A stretch of DNA of 27,213 bases from a virus. Below the pieces are notes generated by a model, which had not been told where the DNA came from, made no database searches, and was given only the letters and a program-made list of their open reading frames with translations. The stretch is from the IMG/VR virus record IMGVR_UViG_3300030419_005197, positions 1-27,213 of that record; one strand, 5' to 3'. The position numbers and the translations under genes are program-made. Of the stretch, positions 1 to 6,800 are shown in pieces (position 1 is the first letter of the stretch; every line of letters starts with the position of its first letter).

Positions 1-444
1 CTGGACCTAGACTCTCTTGATGTCAAGTACATCGAGCCCTACGGGAAGGAGCATGTTCTTTGGGACAAAATAGGGGTCAGCCACGGAACGAAACACGGCA
101 ACAAGGTTGGTGCCCTCCTGTCAAAGAGACTCCCAGGCTCAACCTACTCGTGGGTTCAGGGACATGACCACAAGCTGGCGCTTGGAACCAGAGCCATTCA
201 TGAGCGAGGGTTCATCCGCCACATCACTGGCATGTGCCCCGGCACCCTAAGCAGGGTGGACGGTGCAGTTCCAGGAGTGTCCATGTACCCCAACTGGTCA
301 CAGGGACTTGGCTTCGCAGTTCTCGCGGGCAGCAACGCGCACATGTGGGTGTCGCCAATTCTGAACGGAACCATCTGTGTTGGTGGGAGGGTGCTGACGA
401 CTAGCGGTCGGGGCACTGCTTCAGCAGAGCCCTCTCATACCTAA
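1..444 (+). CDS. Calcineurin-like metallophosphoesterase, C-terminal part (5' end outside window)
   Basis: Frame 1 of the plus strand is open from the first base to a TAA at 442-444 and gives 147 residues without a start, so the gene begins left of the window. Residues 28-29 are His-Gly and residues 54-57 read GHDH; these fit the last two metal-binding motifs of calcineurin-like phosphoesterases. The following part, with MYPNWSQGLGFAVL and later SPILNGTICVGG, resembles the C-terminal tail of phage metallophosphoesterases often annotated as DNA repair exonuclease or phosphatase. The family is inferred from motifs; the substrate is unknown. It is the only plus-strand gene here and converges on the late module, its last 44 bp overlapping the final minus-strand lipoprotein gene. 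An ATG at 232 would give a shorter ORF but would cut away the GHDH motif, so it is not the start. Confidence 0.72.
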   Translation: MDLDSLDVKYIEPYGKEHVLWDKIGVSHGTKHGNKVGALLSKRLPGSTYSWVQGHDHKLALGTRAIHERGFIRHITGMCPGTLSRVDGAVPGVSMYPNWSQGLGFAVLAGSNAHMWVSPILNGTICVGGRVLTTSGRGTASAEPSHT

Positions 445-592
445 TTCGACGGGCCATCCACCCAGCAGACACTGTGTAGCTTCCGTCGTCGTTCTTTTTG
501 ATCTCACTTTTCCCCAGACTCACTGGGCGCAACACCGGCTTCTGCCAACATCCGGTCATGCTCGTCAAAAGCAGAGGCAACACTAAGTGCAT
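401..592 (-). CDS. Small lipoprotein, o-spanin (Rz1)-like
   Basis: This 63-residue protein starts at ATG 592 with a signal-like segment, MHLVLPLLLTSMTGC. A lipobox-like Met-Thr-Gly-Cys puts the lipidated Cys at residue 15. The mature part is about 48 residues, charged, with DGSYTVSAGWM near its middle. The gene starts 149 nt inside the preceding 78-residue gene in another frame, overlaps it by 89 bp and runs past its end, an arrangement known for Rz/Rz1 spanin genes. There is no strong Shine-Dalgarno, so translation may depend on the overlapping gene. A longer in-frame reading from position 673 exists, but it would put charged residues before the signal peptide. The o-spanin role (outer-membrane lipoprotein in the last lysis step) is inferred from lipobox, size, overlap and lysis-region position, not from sequence family. 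Its stop TAG lies within the 3' end of the convergent plus-strand gene. Confidence 0.6.
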   Translation of the reverse strand: MHLVLPLLLTSMTGCWQKPVLRPVSLGKSEIKKNDDGSYTVSAGWMARRIRYERALLKQCPDR

Positions 593-740
593 CGCCACGG
601 TCCAGCGCCAAGAGCAGGGCTTCCTCTCGCGCTCGCATACGACTTGCATGTGCCTCCCTAGCCCTCTCCGCAATCAGCGGGGCCAAGGCGCGCAACACAA
701 TTGCGAGTGCCTCCAAGAGCCCCTTGAGGGCAGCAATCAT
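504..740 (-). CDS. Small helical protein, candidate i-spanin partner
   Basis: This 78-residue protein has an N-terminal hydrophobic helix (about residues 2-24, rich in Ala, Leu and Ile but interrupted by Lys6, Glu10 and Arg17). A strongly charged Arg/Glu/Ala helix follows, likely coiled coil, and then an acidic tail. Its ATG overlaps the TGA of the upstream 51-residue lipoprotein gene in an ATGA junction, which fixes the start and suggests translational coupling; a GGAAG lies upstream. The lipoprotein gene at 401-592 begins inside it in a different frame. That overlap and the membrane-helix plus coiled-coil design suggest the inner-membrane spanin subunit, but the membrane segment is not clean. 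A cytoplasmic helical protein is the alternative. Confidence 0.55.
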   Translation of the reverse strand: MIAALKGLLEALAIVLRALAPLIAERAREAHASRMRAREEALLLALDRGDALSVASAFDEHDRMLAEAGVAPSESGEK

Positions 741-892
741 TTAGTTACATCTTCCGGCATATCAACATCCACCGTGGGCGTTGAGTCTTGAGGAACCTCA
801 ACAGCCCCGTCACTCGTCTCCGCCGGACCACAGTCCTCTTCGCACCCAACCGTAAACAGGAACAGCAGCGCGGTCGCAAAGGCTAGTCTCAT
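737..892 (-). CDS. 51-residue lipoprotein in the lysis region
   Basis: This short gene encodes 51 residues beginning MRLAFATALLFLFTVGC. Arg2, a hydrophobic run and then Thr-Val-Gly-Cys form a lipoprotein signal peptide with lipidated Cys17. The -3 position is Thr rather than the usual Leu, so the lipobox is slightly atypical. The mature part (34 residues) is acidic, with Glu/Asp, Pro and Thr, plus a second Cys at 21. The start follows the TAA of the preceding gene by three bases and has an AAGGGG eight bases upstream. Its TGA overlaps the next ATG. These exact junctions on both sides argue that it is real despite its length. It could be a second o-spanin-like lipoprotein or a superinfection-exclusion type lipoprotein; the sequence does not decide. 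Confidence 0.65.
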   Translation of the reverse strand: MRLAFATALLFLFTVGCEEDCGPAETSDGAVEVPQDSTPTVDVDMPEDVTK

Positions 893-895
893 TGA

Positions 896-1006
896 TTACC
901 CCTTCTTCTTCCTTACAATCTTCTTTCCGGTCTTCTTGGCCGCCTTCTTGGCCGCCGCGACTCCCTTCTTTGTGTACGGATAATGCTTCTTTCCGACTTT
1001 TGGCAT
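896..1006 (-). CDS. 36-residue lysine-rich basic protein
   Basis: The protein begins MPKVGKKHYPYTKKGVAAAK and continues with Lys-Lys pairs to a KKKG end. It has 14 Lys and one Arg in 36 residues and no acidic residue. The start is supported by a GGGAG seven bases upstream and by overlap with the TGA of the preceding gene (TGATG). I recall short proteins with an 'MPKVGKK..PYT..G..AAK' start from other phages, but cannot check that here. The alternating Ala-Ala/Lys-Lys pattern would form an amphipathic cationic helix, so binding to nucleic acid or membrane is possible. The function is unknown. It sits between the holin-like gene and the first lipoprotein gene. Confidence 0.7.
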   Translation of the reverse strand: MPKVGKKHYPYTKKGVAAAKKAAKKTGKKIVRKKKG

Positions 1007-1191
1007 CACTCATCTCCCTTCTGCTTGGCCTTGCCGATGACCAGCGCGGCCATCTCAACAAGTTTATAAACCTTAGCGACCCACTTGTCATCTTCAGGCG
1101 TTGGGGTCATGGCGGTGATTGCCGATGCCAGGGCGTGAGCGCCCAGGGCGATGGCAGTAATGTGTTCCCAGTTCTCAACGATATAATTCAT
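1006..1191 (-). CDS. 61-residue holin-like small protein
   Basis: The protein is MNYIVENWEHITAIALGAHA followed by a second hydrophobic stretch and a DDKWVAKVYKLVEMAALVIGKAK segment in two helices, ending in a charged tail. The hydrophobic part at about residues 11-28 could cross the membrane once, and residues 40-55 form an amphipathic helix. Its ATG overlaps the TAA of the endolysin gene (TAATG), and its own TGA overlaps the next start. Small membrane proteins next to an endolysin are usually holins or their regulators, and that is the inference here. The Thr-Pro-Thr-Pro-Glu-Asp-Asp turn recurs, as far as I recall, in small phage proteins of unknown function, so 'hypothetical' is the cautious label. 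Confidence 0.6.
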   Translation of the reverse strand: MNYIVENWEHITAIALGAHALASAITAMTPTPEDDKWVAKVYKLVEMAALVIGKAKQKGDE

Positions 1192-1853
1192 TATTGCTTC
1201 CTCTCAAAGTGCATGTCGTCGCCTTTACCCTTTCGCCACCTGCCGCCCCACGTCCATCCAGCGTCCTCAAACACCTTAATGAATTCAGGGTAGTTGCGTA
1301 TTGTGGAGATCTTCCCGTTCGACTGAACCCCACCCCAGGGGTTCTGTTTTGGATCGAAATCTACCGCGATACCCCAACTGTGATAGGAGAGTTTACTGTC
1401 CTCTTTGGCGCGCATCTTGCGCGGGTTGAATGTCTGCACGCTATCCGGCGTGTATCCAGAAGACTTGCACGCCATCTCAAACAACTCAACGAATTCATCA
1501 CCCACGAGACGGTGAAATCTACGCTTCCTACCGTCATGTAGCTTGAATTGTTTGATATTTTTTTTCACCCAGTCTGGATCTATCTTCACCCTCCTGTCCC
1601 TTGGGTTCGGCTCCCACTCCCAAGAGAACCTCCCATAGACGCGCCTCACACCTCCCCTCCCCTTGGGTATGGTGGTAAACACTGGCTCAGGAGCCTTCCA
1701 CTGCTCACGCAAAGCATCGGCGCTTTTGGGGCCCCACCTGCCATCAGCCTTCAGGCCAAGGGTTTCTTGCGCGAACTCGACAACGCGAACAACCTCGTCC
1801 CAGGAAAGGCTGTTGTCCTCAACCTTCCTCTTCATCCAGTGTTTAGCCTTCAT
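1191..1853 (-). CDS. Endolysin: peptidoglycan-binding domain plus M15 zinc peptidase
   Basis: This 220-residue lysis enzyme has two parts. Residues about 17-52 contain LGLKADGRWGPKSADALRE, matching the repeat of peptidoglycan-binding type 1 domains. Residues about 110-218 form an M15-family (VanY / L-Ala-D-Glu peptidase-like) zinc peptidase: SYHSWGIAVDFD supplies ligands His158 and Asp165, and GDDMHFE supplies His215 with a nearby acidic residue. WTWGGRW just before the last motif is typical of the family. It should cut peptide bonds in peptidoglycan. No signal peptide is visible, so release would need a holin. The ATG overlaps the TGA of the preceding gene (ATGA). A domain order of binding module first is common in endolysins of phages infecting Gram-negative hosts. 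Confidence 0.88.
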   Translation of the reverse strand: MKAKHWMKRKVEDNSLSWDEVVRVVEFAQETLGLKADGRWGPKSADALREQWKAPEPVFTTIPKGRGGVRRVYGRFSWEWEPNPRDRRVKIDPDWVKKNIKQFKLHDGRKRRFHRLVGDEFVELFEMACKSSGYTPDSVQTFNPRKMRAKEDSKLSYHSWGIAVDFDPKQNPWGGVQSNGKISTIRNYPEFIKVFEDAGWTWGGRWRKGKGDDMHFERKQ

Positions 1854-2155
1854 TTCTTCAGCGCATCCTTCCAGCCCTCAAGCTGGCCAAGCCTAGACTC
1901 AATGGGATTCAACCTGTTGTGGCCGTCCGTCACGCGGTTGCGGATGTCTCGGCTCTCGTGAATTAGCTTATCGTCAAGATCATCCATTCTGGTGCCGAGC
2001 GTCATTACCTGGGCTGTCAGGGCGTCTACCATAGAGCACAGCTTCGCGTCCTGGTGCCGCATTTTATTGTAAATACCCAAGGCAGAGACGACGACTGGGC
2101 CGAGCACCGATGCCGCGACAACGAGGTCTTTTAGAGTGAATGTCATGTCCGACAT
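1850..2155 (-). CDS. Membrane-anchored coiled-coil protein (holin or i-spanin candidate)
   Basis: This 101-residue protein has one N-terminal transmembrane segment (about residues 10-28, LVVAASVLGPVVVSALGIY). A long charged helix follows (about 33-95), with heptad-like spacing in VDALTAQVMTLGTRMDDLDDKL. The start ATG overlaps the TAA of the upstream gene (TAATG), and the stop overlaps the endolysin start. A single membrane anchor plus coiled coil directly before the endolysin fits an i-spanin-like or holin-accessory protein. A signal-anchor orientation cannot be determined by eye. It resembles the preceding gene's product in architecture but not clearly in sequence. Confidence 0.62.
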   Translation of the reverse strand: MSDMTFTLKDLVVAASVLGPVVVSALGIYNKMRHQDAKLCSMVDALTAQVMTLGTRMDDLDDKLIHESRDIRNRVTDGHNRLNPIESRLGQLEGWKDALKK

Positions 2156-2397
2156 TACGCATGTCCCGACTCGTGAACCTCAACCCACGTCTTTATTTTT
2201 CCCACATCATCCCTGAGTTCCTTGCGACTCAGCCTTGCCGACTCGATTAGGTCGTCGTGCCTCTCCGCAAGAGACATCACCCTGTCCAGCCTGCGGTCGA
2301 TAGACCCCAACAGGATTGCTGCCCTCCAGCCAATGGCGGCGATGCCAAGCATGAATGTTGCGAGGCTTATCAGTCCAGCGGCCTCCTGCCAGGTCAT
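2155..2397 (-). CDS. Small membrane protein with coiled coil, lysis-region
   Basis: The protein has 80 residues. Residues about 6-30 form a hydrophobic membrane segment (AGLISLATFMLGIAAIGWRA), and the remainder is a charged helix rich in Arg, Asp and Glu (SIDRRLDRVMSLAERHDDL), likely coiled coil. The ATG overlaps the TGA of the Pro-Lys tail gene (ATGA), fixing the start. It is the first of two consecutive genes with the same anchor-plus-coil plan immediately upstream of the endolysin. Holin, i-spanin or membrane adaptor are all possible; none is proven by a motif. Confidence 0.6.
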   Translation of the reverse strand: MTWQEAAGLISLATFMLGIAAIGWRAAILLGSIDRRLDRVMSLAERHDDLIESARLSRKELRDDVGKIKTWVEVHESGHA

Positions 2398-2747
2398 TTC
2401 TTTTTCGCCTTCGTTTTGGGCTTAGGCTTAGGCTTAGGCTTAGGCTTAGGCTTGGGCTTAGGCGGGCTCATGTCCTCTTTGGTGGCGAGTCGATATCCAG
2501 CCCTCTCCATCCACACCTTGATGTGTCGGCTGGAATTGATTCGAGGGACATATCCCCACGACACTGAGCCAGGAGGGGCACCCTTCTTGCCGCGACCCAT
2601 GCCAATGTAGCCGACGACGCCAAGCTTATCGCCAGATGCAACCGGGATAGCTGGGCTTGCGCCCGCCTTCTTTGTGACAAAGATACAGTTCTTGCTGTAC
2701 AGGTGGGTGTTGTCGTACTGCTTTTCTATATTGTCTTGCTTGTTCAT
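2394..2747 (-). CDS. Hypothetical protein with Pro-Lys repeat tail
   Basis: The protein has 117 residues. Residues 1-90 form a small domain with a Gly/Lys-rich loop (VVGYIGMGRGKKGAPPG) and no recognised family. The C-terminus is eight consecutive Pro-Lys pairs followed by TKAKKK, giving a stiff, highly cationic tail. The ATG at 2747 overlaps the preceding gene's TGA; an in-frame TTG at 2771 would extend it by eight residues, but the ATGA junction is the better start. The Pro-Lys tract is encoded by a hexanucleotide tandem repeat, so its length may vary by whole repeat units without frameshift. Pro-Lys rods occur in TonB and in DNA-binding tails, so either spanning or nucleic-acid binding is possible. 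This is inference only. Confidence 0.65.
   Translation of the reverse strand: MNKQDNIEKQYDNTHLYSKNCIFVTKKAGASPAIPVASGDKLGVVGYIGMGRGKKGAPPGSVSWGYVPRINSSRHIKVWMERAGYRLATKEDMSPPKPKPKPKPKPKPKPKTKAKKK
2415..2462. repeat. Hexanucleotide tandem repeat coding Pro-Lys
   Basis: On the plus strand this is eight 6-base units of the CTTAGG type: six exact, one CTTGGG and one TTTGGG. In the minus-strand reading frame each unit is a Pro codon plus a Lys codon (CCT AAG or CCC AAG/AAA). The near-identical codon choice across units suggests expansion by slippage rather than independent selection for Pro-Lys. Confidence 0.85.
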
Positions 2748-3493
2748 TCTGTCAGAACCCCGTAGATCCAAACATCAGCGGTGATGTTCGCATCTTGTGC
2801 GTCAATATTTACACCAACCTTGCTGTATCCATGATTCCTGATCATGATCATCATCGTCTCTGCATTCCCATAGTTGGCCGGGATTTCGACGGACAATCGC
2901 TTGTAGCTGAATGCCTGATCGAACTGCTCTGCGTTGCCGTTGGCCCCAGGAACAATGCCATACTCCATGATCGCAGGAGTCCACATCCCCGTCACGTTAC
3001 TAAGGACCATTGGCGTCACGTCCAAGGTCTTAGTCGCATTAGAAACATTCTTCCCCGTCACAACAATGAGAAGCTCATCGGAATTGGGAAACGAGAGCCC
3101 ATCCCCCGGCATTGTCATTGTCAGGTCGCCCTCGTCCGAATAGGCTCGCTGGCCTGAAATCACAGAGTCGAGCGTGATGGTGTGGGCGGTGCTGGCCATG
3201 ATGGTGATGTTCAACGGGGACTCGTCGTCGCTGGTGAAGGTTGCCTTTGCTGTCGTTGGCAATTCATCTGTTGACGAGATGCCGGCAACCCCATCAACCT
3301 TAGTGATGATGGCATCTAGCGTGTCGTTAGCCGACTGCCCGCCAGCGATCGTCGTGTATGCGGTCAGAGTCCCGTTCACCTTGATGGTAAACCACCCGCC
3401 ACCGCCACCTTCGGTCCCAGTAACGGTAACCACCGCCTCATATGGCTTCAGCGCAGAGTTGGTGCGGGTGATGCATGTTGTTCGCTTGATCAT
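2744..3493 (-). CDS. Beta-rich virion-associated protein, hypothetical
   Basis: This 249-residue protein has almost no helix-forming stretches. It is rich in Thr, Val, Gly, Asp and Asn, with alternating hydrophobic residues typical of beta sandwiches. A five-Gly run (TEGGGGGWFTIKVNG) sits near residue 30. A C-terminal half (about 125-249) with TLDVTPMVLSNVTGMW and repeated short strands could be a second beta domain. The start ATG overlaps the TGA of the AT-hook gene (ATGA). Composition and position next to virion genes suggest a head decoration, fibre or tail-tip protein; no catalytic motif is visible. I do not recognise the family. Confidence 0.65.
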   Translation of the reverse strand: MIKRTTCITRTNSALKPYEAVVTVTGTEGGGGGWFTIKVNGTLTAYTTIAGGQSANDTLDAIITKVDGVAGISSTDELPTTAKATFTSDDESPLNITIMASTAHTITLDSVISGQRAYSDEGDLTMTMPGDGLSFPNSDELLIVVTGKNVSNATKTLDVTPMVLSNVTGMWTPAIMEYGIVPGANGNAEQFDQAFSYKRLSVEIPANYGNAETMMIMIRNHGYSKVGVNIDAQDANITADVWIYGVLTE

Positions 3494-3822
3494 GACTTCA
3501 AATCCTCCGGCGCAGCCTTGTTGATCGGGGGTCGACCGCGCTTCTTCTTTTTCAATAAGTTCTGCATAACAGTGGTTGATGCCATCCTTGACACCAAATC
3601 CTCTAAGTCCTCAACCTTTCGCCTCAGACTCTCAATCTCCCCGGAATTGTCCGGGGCGCTCTCGACCGCTCGGTCCTGAAGCTTATCCACCGCCTCAACC
3701 AGATATCCAACGACAGAAAAAATGTGCCCAGGACCAACATGGTGCTCTTTCCGCAAATACCCACGGTACTTGCGCCGAAACGAGGAACCATTCTCAAACC
3801 TAACTATTCCATTACCTTCCAT
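3490..3822 (-). CDS. Coiled-coil protein with C-terminal AT-hook
   Basis: The protein has 110 residues. Residues about 14-50 are basic then hydrophobic (FRRKYRGYLRKEHHVGPGH and a helix around 35-50). Residues about 60-88 form a short coiled coil (EIESLRRKVEDLEDLVSRM). The end carries KKKKRGRPP, with the AT-hook core Arg-Gly-Arg-Pro-Pro at residues 95-99. AT-hooks bind the minor groove of AT-rich DNA, so DNA binding is a reasonable inference. A GGAG nine bases upstream of the ATG supports the start. It follows the giant gene after six bases and is coupled to the next gene by an ATGA junction. Its role could be regulatory or in DNA handling inside the virion; neither is shown. Confidence 0.68.
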   Translation of the reverse strand: MEGNGIVRFENGSSFRRKYRGYLRKEHHVGPGHIFSVVGYLVEAVDKLQDRAVESAPDNSGEIESLRRKVEDLEDLVSRMASTTVMQNLLKKKKRGRPPINKAAPEDLKS

Positions 3823-3828
3823 GATCTA

Positions 3829-6800
3829 TTACTCCAGCGCGCCCATAATATCCTCAGTTGTAGCCACCTGCTCCGACAGGGTATCGGACGCCCCTCCACC
3901 CTGAAACACTTCTGAAACAGCGTCAAGCAAACTTCTTATCGACATGTTTGATTCGGGGGTTCCCAGTTCTCCCACAACAACAGAGCCCTGTTTCTTAAGC
4001 CGCCTCTCATCCCTGAGCCACGCCTTTGACAGGCCCTTATACAACTCCCGGTATTCCGCCCTGGTCTTATTCCCCAGCATGTACTGCATCCTAAGAAGGT
4101 TGTGCCGCAGCCTATACCCCAACATCAACCTAACTCTACTTCTCACCAGCTTGTCGCTTTCATTTAGTGGGTTCAGTTGGGATATGTCTCTCCGGTATCC
4201 AGCCTTATACTCAAACTCCTTTGCCTTCGCCGCAGACTTTATCTGTCTCCATGCATGAAACTGAGATATGGCGGTGATGCCTAGGCCAGGGAAAAGCCCC
4301 TTGCTCAATGCTGCAACTGGGTCAACTGGGTACTGCTTCCTCTTTACGGTGTATACGTGCCCTTGAGATGCTGCTTCCAGGGAGTCCCTGTTCTCACCAA
4401 ACAGTAGCGACATCGGCCCGCTCTTCTCCCAAGACCTGACTGGCGTGAATATGTGCGTGAGTTGCTGTGCGGCGCGGTATGCGTAGGCGGATAACTTCGG
4501 CTCACCAGAAATGACGGTATCACCAGATGCTTGACTTCTAAATGTACCGTTCCTGAGCCCATCCCACGCCGATATGGCCATATCAACAAAGGGACTCATT
4601 CTGGCCAGCTTTCTCTCCAATGAAGATCCAGACTGAAAGTCCATCAGGAAGTTTGATGTGTTCCCAATATCCCGCAAGTTCAAGGTCCTTGTGAGGTGGA
4701 TTTGCTTCCCGCCCCTGCCGGACGCGCCACCAACCATTCCCTCAATAGCCCTGACAAACGGGCTCGACAGACCCGTATCCTGAAGAGTGTTGCCCAGGTC
4801 GGGCCCACTGTTTAGGACAAAGTGCGTTGCCCCCCAAGTGTTCATGGCGGCAATATTGAACCTTGCCCCAAAGTCCATAAAAGCTTGGGTCTTCCCGCTC
4901 ATGGGTTTGCCAGCAATGTTCTTGTCAATGTCCTCCCTAAGCTGCTCGTCATACGCATTCATTGCGTGAAGAATCATCCAGCTTGTCAACGCCTTTGGGT
5001 TGTTGAATGCATTCCTAAGAGTGAACGCAGACTGCTTCACCCCGTAGGTGGCAAAGGGGGGAATTGCCAGTGACGTGATCACGCCAAGACGATGAGAGTT
5101 CATGTCCTGAATGTATCGCAACCACTTATGGCGGGCACCGTAGTCGTGAAGGGTGTCCCTGGCCCATTGAAGCGCCTCGACATCAGACAGACCCAAGACC
5201 TGCTTGCCTATTTTGTAGGCGAAAATTCTTCTTTGGGTTTCCTGCTGTATTGTCCATCTGGCAATTGAAGTGTCAGCTAGCTCCTGGTTGATTTGGCGGA
5301 GGACCCTAGATCCACGCGCCCAAATAGCCTTCGGCCCACTCATCACCCCCGGCTCAATATCCCCAACACCACCAACAAACGCCTCTCGCAGCCGCAGATA
5401 CCTATCCGCCAACCCCTTCTTCAAGTGCTTCCTAACCCACCGAGGAGTCACCATCTGCCCAAACTGGTATAGGGCCATAATTTTATTCGCCTTCTTCTCT
5501 AGTGCTGGCGCTCGAAAGTCATTCCCATCAATAACCTTGGGCATGATATGATCCGCATTCATTGCCGCAAGCTGATGTGCAACCGGCATGTCGCCAGTGA
5601 TGGCGGACGCCCCCGCCCCTCGCTCGTCAACGAATGCGCCCCGCAAAAGGAAGTCAACGTCAGTAGACTTCTCGCCGTCCCTCATCCATGCGGCAGCCTC
5701 TTTCTCTGCCTGTCTGCTTAGAGACATCCACCGCCTATCCCACGGCATCAGCCCGCTTCTATTCGCAATATTCAGAGAGTCTCCAAGCGCATTCCTGATC
5801 TGATACCCCGGCAAGTTATACATGGTGTGGAGAATCTTGAATGTAGTTAGAAACTGCGGCGTCTGAGAGAAGCTATCTCTGGCGAGGCGCAGGGATGTTG
5901 CCATCTCATCGGGAACCCATTTGCCAGCCAGCTTTCCATAGACAAAGTTATACGGGTTTCCTGAGTGCGCCTTCCCCTCCGGCGTGACATCCTTGATTCC
6001 TGGGACCTCCGTGTATCCAGCCCTCTTTTTATCGAACAGCATTCCATTGGCCTGTAGTTGGTCGTGCAGTTGGCTGTACATGTCTAGGTTCGCTATGATC
6101 GCGTCCGTAAAGGTAATGCTATTTACAACTGCCTGCTCGCTAATGAAGCCGGTTGGATCATCGACATGCATGTTGTACAGCCGAATCTGAGCGTCCACAT
6201 CGCTCAGAACTCTCTTGTGCCTTTGAGGGGTCTTCCTCATGGGCGTGCCAAATATGTCTTTCTCTCGATCTATTTGTAGGTTTCGGTATGCCTCAGTGGC
6301 ATCGTTCCAGGCTCGCGTTGTGTAGGTGTTGAGTCTCTTGAAGATTGTTTCTGGGGCAATTCCCAGAATCTCAATGAGTGCCTCCTGCTGTGCCGCAGTG
6401 ATATCGTAGTACGGTCGCAACCTAGACTTGGGGTCCGTCATCTCTCTTGCGATCGTTCTGATCAGAAGAGGCGTGTCCTTGTCCACGCTGAGTCGGAGGG
6501 ACGGGTCGGTCCTTAGCAGTTCGATGAAGAGCGCCTCTTTCTGGGCACGCTGCTCTGGGGTGTTGCTGTATCTGTCTGAGATTTTCTTTACGATCTTCCC
6601 AAACGTCGGCTCCATCTGAACTGTAACCAGCGCCCCGCTCTCACCAACAGGAATGTCGTACATCGACTTCTTCTGGGCACGCATCTTCCCTGCTATTCCA
6701 GCAAACGCAGTGGCAGCCCTTCCGCCACCTCCACCCGGAATCCACTTGTATGTGGTGCCGTCAGTGTTCCTCGTCATAATGTACTCCATCCAAGCTCCCT

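Noticed and set aside
232-444. A 70-residue plus-strand ORF starting at an internal ATG
   Set aside because: The same frame stays open to base 1 and contains the metallophosphoesterase motif GHDH before this ATG, so the ATG is internal to a longer gene.
810-1091. A 93-residue minus-strand ORF
   Set aside because: It overlaps three small genes that have ribosome binding sites and exact start/stop junctions; its own start is unsupported.
2415-2462. Telomere-like TTAGGC repeats
   Set aside because: The array is in frame and fully explained as Pro-Lys codons of a minus-strand gene; no linear-end structure accompanies it.
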